64,000 nt of DNA from positions 32,698,003 through 32,762,002 of the forward strand of contig NC_067286.1 of the NCBI RefSeq assembly GCF_020740795.1, read 5' to 3'. Position 1 is the first letter of the stretch. Every line of letters begins with the position of its first letter. The notes beneath the pieces were generated by a model that saw nothing but the letters and a program-made list of their open reading frames with translations, searched no databases and was not told the DNA's origin. The DNA comes from Apus apus (Eukaryota; Chordata; Aves; Apodiformes; Apodidae). Of this stretch, positions 35,490-47,920 are shown in pieces. A program made the translations under genes and the position numbers.

Positions 35490-35946
35490 AATCATAAAAT
35501 CATCTTGGTTGGAAGGGACCTTGAAGATCATCAAGTCCAACCATAACCTAAATCCCCCTACCATAACCTAATTTACGTGTTCAGTTCATGTCACTAAGCA
35601 CTATATATTTCTTTTAAACCATTCCAGGGATGGTGACTCCTTTACCTCCCTAGGCAGCGTGTTCCACTGTCCAGTCACTCTTTCCATAAAAAAATTCTAA
35701 TATCCAGTCTAAACCTCCCCTGGTGCAGTTTCAGGCCATTTCCTCTTGTCCTGTCATTATTCACTTGAGAGAAGAGGCCAACTCCCACCTGCCTACAACC
35801 TCCTTTCAGGTAGCTGTAGAGAGCAATGAGGTCTCCCCTCAGCCTCCTCTTCTTCAAACTAAACAATTTCAGTTCCCTCAGCCTCTCCTCATAGAACTTA
35901 TTCTCCAGACCTTTCACCAGCTTGGTAGCTCTCCTCTGGACACACT
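35490..35946 (-). repeat. CR1 LINE 3' part (minus strand), split by an LTR insertion
   Basis: Reads as the complement of a CR1 3' end: ATCATAAAATCATCTTGGTT at the tail, then GGATGGTGACTCC, and CTCCTCTGGACACACT at the break. The element continues beyond the LTR at 36948. The break copy ends in ACACT, probably one half of a target duplication. Confidence 0.95.
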
Positions 35947-36947
35947 TGTCATGGTTTGGGTCCAACATGACAACAAAGGAGCAGCCCCATGGCTGCTCAC
36001 TCAACTCCCCACACACACACACACTCTGGGATGAGGAGGACAAAGCTCATGGGTTGAGACTAAGGACAAAGAGGGTTCTTCACTGGTTAAGGTCCCAGGC
36101 AAAACAGACTCAACTTGGGGAAAAAATAATTTAATTTCACACTAATCCAATGCACACAGGACACAGACAACACAAAGAGCATTGCTTGCACATGTTACCC
36201 CCTCCCTCCCTTCTTCCCAGGCCCAAATCTCTTTGATCCTGGTTTCTCTCCCTCCTTCCCCCCAGTGGCACAAGGGGACAGGGCTTGGGGTTTAGAGTCA
36301 CAGGCTGGTGGTTCTTGCTGCTCCATCCTCATGAAGAAGGATTCTTTACAGTCCTTCCCTGCTTCCCCACAGGGTCCCTCCCATGGGAGAGAGTCCTCCA
36401 CAAACCTCTCCTTCCTGAGTCCTTCCCACGAGGTCCAGAGCAAGCTGCTCCAGCCCGGGCTTCTCACAGAGTCCCGGGCTCCTTTGGGAACAGCTAACTC
36501 CCCTGGCGCTGGGGTCTTCCAGGGCTGTGTAACCAGAGTCCACTGGCAGCAAATCCACTGGCCACAAAATCCAAGTCCAGTGGCCAAGTTCACCCCTCCT
36601 GGCGCCTTCAGGGAATGCTCCACCACGTTCCTCCATGAGTGCAGGGGGACAGCTGCCATCTCACCATGGGTTGCAGAGAAACTTCTGCTTGGGCTCCTTC
36701 TTCCCCTTCTTCCTCGCCAACCACCAGTACCACTCCCCTCCACCAGCACAGCACTTCTCTCTAAGTGCTCCTCTGCTGAGGTGTTAACTCAGTTCTTTCG
36801 TATGTTAATTGCAGAGGTGCATCTATTGTCCCTGTAATGGCTCCTTGGCTGGTTTTGGAGCAGGGGGAGCTTCTCAGCTTCTTACCAGAGCCACTCCTGT
36901 GGCCCTTCCCCCACTACCAAAAAACCACACCAAACCAAACCATAAAA
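35947..36947 (-). mobile_element. Solo LTR of an endogenous retrovirus inserted in the CR1
   Basis: A block of about 1.0 kb interrupts an otherwise continuous CR1. It starts TGTCATGGTTTGGG and ends CCAAACCATAAAA on the plus strand, giving near-palindromic termini with a decayed right end. It is flanked by ACACT and ACGCT, a 5-bp duplication with one CpG-type change. I recall similar avian ERVL-like LTRs reading in the opposite direction, so I place it on the minus strand. No internal gag, pol or env sequence remains. The frames of 184-190 codons inside are chance. Family assignment is from memory. Confidence 0.78.
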
Positions 36948-37105
36948 ACGCTGCAGCAACATGACATCCTTCCTGTAGTGAGGGGCCCAGAACTCAACAC
37001 AGTACTCAAGGTGTGGCCTCACCAATGCCAAGTACAAGGGTAAAAAATTACCTCTCTGCTCCTGCTGGCTACACTATTCCTGATGCAGGCAAGGATGCTT
37101 GGGTG
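36948..37105 (-). repeat. CR1 LINE (minus strand), continuation beyond the solo LTR
   Basis: Continues the CR1 from 35490-35946: GCAGCAACATGACATCC, GAGGGGCCCAGAACTCAACA and GGTGTGGCCTCACCAATGCC are the complement of the CR1 region just upstream of the split point. The upstream boundary fades near 37105. Confidence 0.88.
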
Positions 37106-40100
37106 GTAGTCTTCCAATGGACTGACTAAATACAAAATCCATTATTACACTTCGAGTGCCAAAACCCAAGCAGTATCAATTGTGAAAAAAAGTAGAATTT
37201 CAGAAAACTTCCTGCTTTAAGCAGTTCAGTGTCCAAAGACAGGACCTTAGACCTCAATGACTATTTTGAGCTTGATACTGTGTGTAAAATCTAGTGATTC
37301 AGACCATAAAACAATGAAACATTCAGGAACCTTTAGGCACAAAATTGTCTGTAGGAACAGTACTGAGTTTTAGTCTGTTTTTCAGGTTAAGCTACTGAAA
37401 GCTTCTTGAGGTCACAAATAGGTTGGGGGTGGGTTTTTTTTAATTATTATTTCTGCTTTTTCAAAATACATAAAGAATTATGAATCCTTTGTCATAATAA
37501 TTATTGATTCTTCAGAAAAAAACTGTCTACTTGTGAAATTACAAGGTTATTTCTTCAAATTATGCTGGCAGTGACTCCTGTGTAGTACTTTGTTTCCCAT
37601 AAGGTTATGAAGATGTAATTAAAATATAATTTTTTGTGCAAATGGGTCTTCACTACTTAGCTCTTTTATTGACGATGCACAAAAACAGATTAAGGTTGAG
37701 CTCATTTTTATGATGCATTTGGTTCTGCATGGCTGATACGAATAACATTTTTTTAAAGACTGTTACTCAGTCAAGGGCAAATGGTAGTGAATATACAACA
37801 GAAATAAAACTTTTCAGGGCATTTTTAGAGCAAAGCTGGATTTGGAACTGATTCTTTAAAGCTGAATACAAACATCAAAAAGCAATCTAGAAGGTGGTGA
37901 AACTAATTTGAAAACAGAGCAAGTAAAAAAGTAAAAAGGTTTTTAGATTAATATTTTCTGATTGAAATATTAGAACATTGTCTTCAGAAGCTCTCTGGAT
38001 TCTTTAAGGATCTTCTTGCTGTCTGGTACACACACAGGTGTACCATTTCCCTTTGTGTCTCAGAATGGAGAACAGGCCACCCAAGCTCACAGTCTGATAT
38101 ACAGGCCACAAGGCTGCTGTTTACCATGCAGATGCAAGGGTAATCCAGTTAAATAGAGTAATACTTCCCATTCCCTGCATCAGAAGAGAGTAAGGCTTTG
38201 AACTAATTCTGGGGAATGGAGAAGAGTGTTTGTTTTCCTACCAGTTTGTTTTTGGAACCATTCATAGATGTGATTCAGATTGCTTCAGCTTGTCAGATTT
38301 AGTTCCTTGACTGTGGTAGTGGACCACTCTGAGAGGAAGGAGTATCTCAAGGAAGCTGTTCTAGTTGGAGATGTCCCTGCTTATTTTAGGGTAGTTGTAC
38401 TGGATGACCTTTAGAGGTTCCTTCCAAAGCAAGACATTTCTATGATTCTATGAAATTGGAGATCAGGATTAAGCCTCCTAATGTGGTTGTGTTTTTACAG
38501 TGTTACTGTAAAACAGGTAATGCTAAACATTAAAGAGGAGGAGCTCAGATGAGAGGTGAAGCAGTTACTAGGAGACAGGCTTTAGATGGTGCTTTTTATG
38601 AAAATAATACTTATCCTGGCAGCTTTTTAAGGGTCACCCACATGTTTGGTATGTGAATCTGTAGACAGTTAGTAGAGATTCATTGAGAAACCTTGTAATT
38701 CTCTCATTTTAGGATTTGAATTAGTGTTGATACTCCTTTGGTGTTGGTTTCTTATCCGGCTTGTTGTATTCATATGGTATTTGCAGAGTTTTTTTCACTT
38801 CTGTTTGCCCTTTGTTTTTATGAAGACCACAAGATCTTATTGAAATTGTTGTAGCAAAATATATTCAGCTGGTATACATCACTTGTGCTTTCAGGTGTTT
38901 CAGTGGTAGCAACCAATTATTTCTGTCACCAGGTAGCTAGTAAATGGCGGAGAGGTCATTTGTCCTAGAAAGATCTGATCAAATTGCTGTGCTTTCTTTA
39001 TAATACATTTGAGGCTTATTTTATTCTAGAATTTTTTTTCAAACCTTTTAAGTGTACCCTGAGGAGAGTATCAGAAAGATTGTACAGAGTCACCCACAGG
39101 TCACTGAAAATACAAAAGTTTAAAAGAAAGCTTTGTTTACAGTTTTTCTTTTTGGGAAAAAAAAAAAAAAAAATTAAAAATGAAGAAAATGTCCAGAGAG
39201 CCTGGGTAGCTCCTCATGAAAAATGTCAACTTAAATCCCAGTACTAACACTGAAATTCAGCTGCTGCTTTCAGCCCACTTCATTAGTATCACAGAAGAAA
39301 GAAACACACTTGAACAAGAATTCTGCCTCTTTCAATCTTAAATTTCTATTACCAAAAATTTGCATGGTCTCCTTCATACATTGTAGCTGTGCAGCTATTT
39401 TATATGATGGACTAAACTTGCCCTCTTGTCATTAAGTGCCTTTATAGCTTTGCAATACCTTGTTAACCTTTTTAAATATTCTGTACATGGTTCAAATTTG
39501 ATAGCCTTTTCTTAACTAGATAAACTTTCACTTTCTCAAATGTGTAAGAAATGGTTCTTCTTTGTAAGAAATGATTACAGCTATAAAGACCTAAATTTCT
39601 AACTTCATTTAAGCACTGTTTGTTGTTTGGTTGTTTTGGTTATTTTTTATTTAAATGGTGCTCACATTGCCTATTCTTTCTTAATTTATTTTTAATGCTA
39701 TACATGTAGTTTGTGTTTATGTACATTTACTGTCTAACAATTTTTTTTTTTTCAAGTTAGTAATTTGAATACGCAGGTATTTCTGCAATAACATGTGACT
39801 GAGAATATTAATACAGTTTATCAACTGAAGTCCAAACCATGAAATGGGCTCTTCTGTGTTTGCTATTTTTAGCAGTGCTTGCTTGCTTCAGTTAGTTCCT
39901 TTATGAGCAAAATACAAACCACAATTACCAGTGAAGCCAGATTATATAAAAACCTGCGGAAGAATATGTACACACATCTGAAGATCTTGCAGTACTATAC
40001 AATGTTACTTTTTAAGCAAAGTTCTTAACTTACATATTCTTTCTCCAGCCAATGCAAGGGGTATTGGTCTCAGCTGTTGAACACAGTATTTTGGCAGTTC

Positions 40101-43100
40101 CACATGATGGTCACAGATGGTAGGTGAGTAAAATCTCCTAGCCTGCACTCTAGGAATAAACTTTTTGCATGTGTATGGCCTTGTACTGTTGTAGCACTTC
40201 CAGGTAGTCCCCTTTGAGTGACCATCATGGCCCAAATACGGCCATAACCAGGAATGCTTAAAACTCAGTAGTCAGGAAACGCCGTTAAGCTAACCAAACT
40301 GAAGCAAGGGTAAATAAGCAAGAGTTTAAACCATAACCCTGAGTTCTGTGCATGAACTTCCCTTAATTTCGAGATTCTGTAGGTTACGTTTCAGGGTCAG
40401 TGTGTTTAAGAGGTATTACAGGTTTTCTAGTCTGTGTAGGTTCTTATACTGTGGGTTCTTAGCGCCACAGATCCTTGAAATCTTTCAGTAGTCATTGAGC
40501 AATCTGACTTATGCTGTGATCTCAACCTCTCTTCTGGGGAAAACTGTAGGCAGTGAGATGTTTTGGTAGAAATTTTTCTGCTCCCACGTTATCCACCCCC
40601 TGTGTATTATTCACACTGCTATCTATTTTCCTTAACAGCAGGATCAAGAAGCTAAGTCGTGTAGGTAGTGTGAGACAGTGAGATCTTTGGTAATTGTCAT
40701 TTCCAGGAGAGATTAATTCCAGTCAGCTGCACAAACACACGTTAGTGTGGCAGGATACATGTGTTTTGGGTTTGGTTTTTTGGTTTGTTTTTTTCACTAG
40801 ACTCATCACCAAACTGAAAATTTGTTTCCATAAGGCCTGCCTTATGTTCTGAAGCATTCTTTTTATGATCCTTTCTAGCATTTCTTGTGATGGTATATTG
40901 CTATATATGAAAAGCCTCCCTATTTTCTTACTTTTTTTAGCAGTGCTACTTCAGCTGTGTGGTTGCTAGAGAGCAACAGAACTCACAGAATCTCTCTTTG
41001 GAAGTGAGACGGTTGCCATGACAATGCTCCCAGCTGCTTCTTGTCCCAGATGAGAAAGTAATTTTTAGACTCCTATGTTACAAGGTTAAGCTACAATGTT
41101 TTAAACTAAACAGTATAGCTAATAGATTCAAATCAAATATAAACACATTGCTTCTTAAAAATATTTGGCCTAATAATCAGCTAAAAATTGTTGAATCATT
41201 TTTTTTGCTATTTGTTTTTTATCAGATACTGAAGGTAAAACTGATGCATTGAGATGGAAAACATTTTCATCTTACTGATTTTATTAAATGTCTTTTTTTG
41301 TAGTAGAAATTACACTGAAAGCTGACTGATACCTAGATAAGGAGTATTCAATTAAAATTGAATTCTATTTTGCAAAATGCCATATCTGGATCAAACCTGA
41401 AATGCTAGATACTTTTAAGGTTTATTACCTCTGAAGTCCAGAAAGTTGATCACGAAAGTGTTGGTTGTTTAGTGGTCTCTAGTCAACCTCACTTTGAACA
41501 GTATTATCACCAACACTAGTTCAGTTAAGTCATGCTGTGCCTAGCCAGTATTAAAAACCTCCAAGCATGGAGGTTACATAACCTGTCTGGGAAAGCTGTT
41601 TCCATGCTGCACTGCTCATGGTAAACAAGCTTTCCCAAATGTCCATTTTAAGCCTCCCAAGTCAGAGGCTGTTGTCATTCCACCATGTAATTGTTAGACT
41701 ATGTGATTAATTACACTAAACACTAGAGCTTGATGAGGTTCAGCTGAGTAGTGACAGGCAGAGGAACCTTAGTTAACCTAATCAGTGAAAACTGGAAGAC
41801 AGGGACTTAACTGCTTGTAAGACTACCAAAGGAGAATGATTAGACCATTATTGCTGGTGTGAAACCCAAAGAAACTCTCCCAGAACTCCTTACAGACTTA
41901 AGTATTGCCTACAGGGGAGTTGGTATTGGGTGCAGGGAGAAAGGCACTTTGGAATTGTTTCAAGGTTATTATGAGATGCATTAAATGGGACTGTGGGAAT
42001 ATGTGAAACTTTACGTGGAATGTTTAGAGGAAGGACCAAAGGGAGAGATTGGTGTTGCAAGGATGAATAAGCCTGCTTATCATCCTCTGTTTTTTTCAGT
42101 TTTCTTAGTTTATAAGTCTTGAAATGTGTCTCACTGTTGTTTCTCTTAAGTTTTTCCCCTTTCTAAATTATTGGGCAGAGCAGAGGCCTATCTGGGGCTT
42201 CCGTGACTTCTAAAAGGTAATTGCAAATGGTTCAGAGAGGAATTTTGCTAGTTCATAAGGTGCCTGTGGAATTTCACCTGTCCTTGCTGCTTTGAAAATA
42301 CCTAGCTTCATCAGTATCTTTGAGATGTTTTTCACCTAATCTGGCCTCCAGTCCTATTCCTTCATTAAAATTAATTTCACTAAGTATCTGTTCAGTGTAT
42401 AGGTATTCTGCAACAAAAAAAGGTGTCAAATCTGTGCTATCTGCCCTCTCATTAAATAATGGATTTGGGGCTTTGACTCAAAGTGTATTTACAGAATATT
42501 TGTATGGGTTTTTTATGTCTCTTGCTAAAAGTGACCTTTTAAATACTAACCTCTAATTTCATCCTACTCTGCTATTGAGTAATTAATATATATTCACTCT
42601 TAGGAATTTGTCCTTTTATTCCTGTAGGTTGTACTTCATTCTGACTTTGAAATTTTTAAAGAACTCTTGAACCAGACCTTCTGAGCTTTTAGTATGGTGC
42701 CTGTCTTTCTTAAATAGAAATAGTTTGTCACTTCTCCTTCATTATATTACCTTTTATTAAAGAGCCTTTCTCTTCTTAGCAAGAGAGGATAGGAAAGAGC
42801 TGCTTAAGTTTCTTGGTCTGCTGTTCTGTTTTGTGGGTTTTTAAAAATATATTGTACTTACAATGGTACACATCTTTTTCCTTTCCTCAGAAACACAAAT
42901 TCTACCATATTAAGATAGTTTCCACCTAAATTGCATTGCACACAAATCCTCGCCAGCAGTTTTCACCTGCAATCATTGTATCTGGCAATTTCTGCCACCT
43001 TTAGAACGAAAAAAATAATTTACAAGATGTTTTATGATACTGTTTTCCAAAGCTACCTGAATAATTTAGGTTTTTTGTTGCCACTAGTTCTATCTGTCAG

Positions 43101-44014
43101 CTAACCAAACAATTATTTTCCAGTATCTTCCATGATGATGGATTTGGATGACTGTTTCAAGTTAGGTTCTTTTCAGTGTTTTGTTGGAAGTGAACCCTTT
43201 TCAATTCAGTTAAGTTTCTATGTCTTTAGAATTTAGCCTATTTTTTGACATGAAAAATATGTTTTTAGTCTTCTTGGAATATTTTAATGGAGAAAGCTGA
43301 AAAAAAAGTTGCTGAATGTTTGAATTGTCAGATGTTTCTAAGAGGGAAGTATTTGTTGTCTTGAATGTTCAGTCAAAAATATATACCTTGCTCCATTTCC
43401 CAAATAGTGGTTAATTTCACAAATAAACAATGTCTAAATAGATATTTAGGAGCTGTATTGAAAATAGTCTTGTATGCAATATGTTTCAGCAGTTAATAAC
43501 TGCTTTCTACATTATTAGACAAAACACACACTTCATATGCCATTGCTAGCTCAGAAGGTCAAGAACAAGTAAAAACTCCTACTAACACTTGTTTTTTTAC
43601 TAAACCTATACAAAGATATCAAAGTCCATTTAGCCAAGGTTGCAAAGCAATTCAAAGTCACTCAAAATGCAGTAGTATTTCTATGGCATGTTTTTGTTGT
43701 TTGTTGATTTGTTGTGGTGTTTTTTGTTTGTTGGGTTTTATTTGGGGGGGTGAGTGGGACAGGCTTGTTTTGTTTTTTCTCAAAGCAATCACTTGTGCTG
43801 CACACCCATAAAACTTCTTTCCCTTAGTGAGCCCTTTTTTATATGTTTAAAGTGTTTTGCCTTGTTAGAACTCTATCTCTTAGGTTCCTTGGTATGCTGA
43901 ACAAGATTATTGCATGGAAGTTAGCATTTTTACATGTTTCTGGTAACAATGCAAAGCCATAAATCACTCATCTCAAGTCTTTTGAAGACCTTGGATATGC
44001 AAGTTGCTAGCCTG
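37106..44014. other. Intergenic DNA, mostly without recognised elements
   Basis: About 7 kb of AT-rich sequence with one short CR1 tail (38357-38453) and an A-run near 39158. No exon, RNA gene or other named repeat was recognised. Short frames at 40005, 42320 and elsewhere have no recognisable domain. Confidence 0.55.
38357..38453 (+). repeat. Short CR1 LINE tail
   Basis: The segment ACTGGATGACCTTTAGAGGT, then TTCCTTCCAAAGC and a terminal ATTTCTATGATTCTATGA, is the last hundred or so bases of a CR1 element. Confidence 0.8.
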
Positions 44015-45966
44015 GGTCAGCACCTTTCCCATAATAACAGAGGCTGTCTTGGGCGCAGTGATCACAAAATGGTAAGACTGCTCTATTCTTGGAAAACTAG
44101 GAGGAGGGTCAGTAGAACTGCTACCCTGGACTTACAGAGGGCAGATTTTGGCTGGTTTAGAAGACTGGTTGACAGAGTCCCTGGGGAGGCAGTTCCAAAG
44201 GGCAAAAGAGTTCAGGAAGACTGGACGTCCTTCAAGAAGGAATTCTTGAAGGCACAGGAGCAGACCGTGTCCTTGTGAAAAAACAAACTGGCAGGGAAGA
44301 GGACCAACCTGGCTGAACAGAGAGCTTTGGTTGGAACTCAGGAGAAAAAAGAAAAAAAAAAGTTTATGACCTTTGGAAGAAGGGAAAAGCAGCTCAGGGA
44401 GACTATAAGGATGTTGTTAGGCTATGCAGGGAGAAAATGAGAAAGGCCAAAGTCCAACTAGAATTGAATCTGGCTACTGACATAAAAGACAGGAAAAAGT
44501 GTTTCTATAAATATATTTGCTACAAAAGGGGGCTAAAGAGAATCTTCATCCTTTATTGGATGCAGGAGGAGACATAATGGCAAAGAATGAGGAAGAGGCT
44601 GAGATACTTGATGCCTTCTTTGCCTCAGCCTTCAGCAGTAGGACCAGTTATTCTCCAGGTACCCAGCCCCCTGATCTGGAAGAACAAGGAGCAGAATGGA
44701 GCCCCTGAAATTGAAGGAGAAGTGGTTTGTGACCTGCTACATTGCTCAGACACACACGAGCGTGTGGGGCTGGATGGGATCTACCCAAGGGTACTGAGAG
44801 AGCTGTTGGAAGTGCTCACCAAGCCACTTCCCATCATTTATCGGCAGTTCTGGCTAACAGGGGAGGTCCCAGTTGACCAGAGGTGGGCAAATGTGACACC
44901 CATCTACAAGAAGGGCTGGAAGGTGGATCCAGGGAACTAGAAGCCTGTTCAGTTTGACCAGGTGATCAGGCCCAGTTAGCATGGGTTTATGAAAGGCACG
45001 TCCTGCTTGATTAACCTGTTTTCCTTCTGTGACAAGGTGATCTGCTTAGTGGATGAGAGAAAGGAAAAGCTGTGGATGTTGTCATCTTGGACAAAAAAAA
45101 AAAGCCTTCAACACAGTAAAGCTTTTAACATGGTTTCCCACAGTATTCTCTTGGAGAAACTGGCTTCTTATGGCTTGGATGAGTGTACGATTTGCTGGGT
45201 AAAAAGCTGGCTGGATGGCTGGGCCCAAAGAGTTGTGGTGAACAGAGTTAAATCCAGTTGGTGAACGATCACAAGTGGTGTTCCCCAGGGCTCAGTGTTG
45301 GGACCAGTTCTCTTTAATTTATTTATTAGTGATCTGGATGGTGGTACTGAATGCACCCTCCATAAGTTTGTAGATGGCACCAAGTTGGGTGGGAGTGTTG
45401 ATCTGCTTGAGGAAGGCTCTGCAGAGGGATCTGGACAGGCTGGATCAATGGGCTGAGGCCAATTGTACAAAGTTCAAAAAGGCTAAGTGCTGGGTCCTCC
45501 ACTTGGGCATACCCCATGCAATGCTACAGGCCTGGGGAAGAGTGGCTGGAAAGCTGCCCAGAGGAAAAGGCTGTGGGGGTGTTGGTCAACAGCCAGCTGA
45601 ATATGAGCCAGCAGTGTGCTCAGGTGGCCAAGAAGGCCAACAGCATCCTGTCTTGGATCAGAAATAGTGTGGCCAGCAGGACTAGGGAAGTGATTGTCCT
45701 TCTGCATTCAGCACTGGTGAGGCTGCACCTCAAATACTGTGTTCAGTTTTGGGGAGTTCACTGCAAGAAGGACATTGAGGTGCTGGAACATGTTCCAAGA
45801 AGGGCAACTAAGCTAGAGCACAAGTCCTATGAGGAGCAGATGAGGGAACTGGAGTTGTTTAGTCTGGAGAAAACAAGGCTGAGAAAAGACCTTATTGCTC
45901 TCTACAACTAACTGAAAGGAGGTTGTAGTGAAGTGAGGGTCGGTCTCTTCTCCCAAGTAACAAGTG
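44015..45966 (+). mobile_element. Long degenerate CR1 LINE with endonuclease and reverse-transcriptase remnants
   Basis: About 1.95 kb of CR1 ORF2. The left end encodes GRSDHKMVRL, resembling the SDH block of the AP-endonuclease domain. Reverse-transcriptase pieces follow in shifting frames: GLDGIYPRVLRELLEVL near 44770, WANVTPIYKKGW near 44885, then SSWTKKKSLQHSKAFNMVSH, where the usual DFSKAFD block is interrupted by an A-run and a short duplication. The catalytic region reads HKFVDGTKL, replacing the expected ADD. Several frameshifts and stops make it non-functional. A stretch usually present between about 44960 and 44966 appears deleted. The copy stops near 45966 and lacks the CR1 3' tail, the reverse of the usual 5' truncation. 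Confidence 0.92.
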
Positions 45967-46699
45967 ATGTTAGAAATTCTCTAAGTTGCAAATGCTAAAA
46001 GTGGAGAGAATATGTTCTTAAACTTTTCTCTGTGGTGCTATTGTCAGGGAAAAGATACTGTTCTGACTCCCTGTGATCATCATTGTGTATAATAAAGCAT
46101 TGCTTGTATTTGAAAAATGAAGATAAGTACCACTGAGTTTTAAATGTTACAAGCAAATCTTCCCAAAAACATTTCTTATGTGTAGTTATTTAATTATGCA
46201 TGAAATACAAATCCTCACATTTTGTGCTTTCACTGAGGATGAATTATTGAAGAACAGAAATTATGCATAGTACAAATCCTCAAGTAGAGCTTGCACAGGA
46301 CTTAAATGCTCCATCAGTTTTAATTGTGGCTTGTTTCAGGGATAGAATCTGAACAAAGTAGGTTGCAGGCTGGATCAAGAAGCACAAAAAACTCCAATGT
46401 CGGCTCATCTTGAAGAAGGTAAATGATAGATTAGACATCATCTAAAGACCGTGCAGATAGACAGTACAACTTTCATATACATATATAACAACAAGTACTT
46501 CATCTAATTAATTATTTTTTACCTGAATTAACATTAATTTACTATTGTTAATCCAAATGAACTGAAGTAGAAACCTGTTGACCAGCCCATTCTGCTTATT
46601 GCTTTTTCCTTTTTTATAGCTCTGAGACACTGCTGCTGATTCATTGGCATACTTCATTGACATGAAGTAACAAGAGGGTTATGGTTTGTTCCTAATGCT
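45967..46699. other. Spacer between two CR1 copies
   Basis: AT-rich sequence with no recognised feature, separating the tail-less CR1 from the next 5'-truncated copy. An AATAAA occurs near 46090 but has no gene to serve. Confidence 0.5.
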
Positions 46700-47072
46700 T
46701 AAAGGGTCTAGAGCACCTGTCTTACAAGGAGCAGCTGAGTGAACTGGGATTGTTTAGTCTGGAGAAGAGGGGGCTGAGGGGAGACTTTGTCGCTTCCTAC
46801 AAATACCTGAAAGGAGGACATAGGGAGGTGTTGGTCTCTTCTCCCTAGTAACTAGTTAAAGGATGAGAGGAAATGGCCTGAAACTGCACTAGGGGAGGTT
46901 TAGATTGGATATTAGGACAAATTTATTTACTGAAAGACTAGTCAAGCATTATAACAGGCTCCCAAGGGAAGTGGTGGAGTCACCATCCCTGGAGGTGCTA
47001 AAAAAGTGTGTAGATGTGGCACTTAAGGACATGGTTTAGTGGATGTGGTGGTGGGCTGATGGCTGGACTTGA
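46700..47072 (+). repeat. CR1 LINE 3' fragment, split by an LTR insertion
   Basis: CR1 3' region with GAGCAGCTGAGTGAACTGGG, TTTAGATTGGATATTAGG and GGAAGTGGTGGAGTCACC, breaking off at GGCTGGACTTGA. Its tail resumes after the inserted LTR at 47870. Confidence 0.94.
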
Positions 47073-47869
47073 TGTCATGACCCGAGTAGGGCATCCCAGG
47101 GAGATTCAGATTGGACCCCCTTGCTTTCTGAACTCCTTCTCAGAGAGGAGCCTCAGTGCAGCAGGATCCAACCTTTGTCTCAGACCTTGCCCTTCCAAGG
47201 AGATTGATTAAAATGTTATGGTCTGAGGAAATGCTCGACCATCTGATACCTCTTGATCAGATTAAGGTGAGACAACACTCAAGGTCTATATTTGAATATT
47301 AGGTTTGCTTAAAGCTATAGAAGGAATACAGATACTTCAATTATTATCTTAGGCTGCATGATCATAAAGACTGACAATTAGATCACAAGAGTACAATACA
47401 TATATGCTTAAGCTGTGCAACCTGAGAAAAAATCATGGTTAGGCCTTGCATTACTTAATGATGTTAGGAAGGAAGAGAGAGAGAAGAAAAGTTTAGAGAT
47501 AGATAATAGAAAATCACCAGTCCTGGATCCAGTGTTGGGTCAGCCAGTGGGGGAGAGTTGGTGTCAGTCAGGCTCCCCAAGCCCACCATTGCAGCCCCCT
47601 GTTTTATAGGCAGTCTCCTTGTTTCGCAAGGATGAGCAAATGTGTTTGAGTCATAAGGCCCAGCAGCTGGAGTGGACCTGCCCCCTCCACCCTTCCATCC
47701 TTATCTCATTTGCTGTACATGCAGCCTCAGGCCATATGCAGGCCACCAATACAGTCTCAATCCTCTCAGGCAGGCCTTTTGGGATGCAAACAGAACTTTG
47801 TTTAGGGGTTACAATGGCGTTTCAACACCAATTCCAGCAAGTATATGTCCTGAGGGCTGGTCCCTCACA
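47073..47869 (-). mobile_element. Solo LTR inserted in a CR1 tail
   Basis: A 797-bp block starting TGTCATGACCCG and ending GGTCCCTCACA (plus strand) has the TGT...ACA termini of a retroviral LTR. It is flanked by CTTGA and GTTGA, a TTGA duplication of 4-5 bp. On the minus strand a TATAAAA box (complement of 47602-47608) is followed by GGGGGCTGC, so the promoter appears to fire leftward. No internal retroviral sequence is present, so this is a recombined solo LTR. Family not assigned. Confidence 0.75.
47602..47608 (-). promoter_or_regulatory. TATA box of the solo LTR
   Basis: The complement of TTTTATA gives TATAAAA in the context CTGCCTATAAAACAGGGGG. The position inside the LTR suggests the core promoter of the former provirus. 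Present activity is unknown. Confidence 0.45.
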
Positions 47870-47920
47870 GTTGATCCTACAGGTCTTTTCCAACTGTAAT
47901 GATTATATGATTTTAGGATT
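47870..47920 (+). repeat. CR1 LINE tail beyond the second solo LTR
   Basis: GTTGATCCTACAGGTCTTTT, then CCAACTGTAATGATTATATGATT, is the tail missing from the CR1 at 46700-47072. Confidence 0.85.

Noticed and set aside
36195-36837. Open frames of 184 and 190 codons on opposite strands
   Set aside because: They fall inside the solo LTR, whose GC-rich U3-like sequence has few stops. No retroviral or host protein is recognised.
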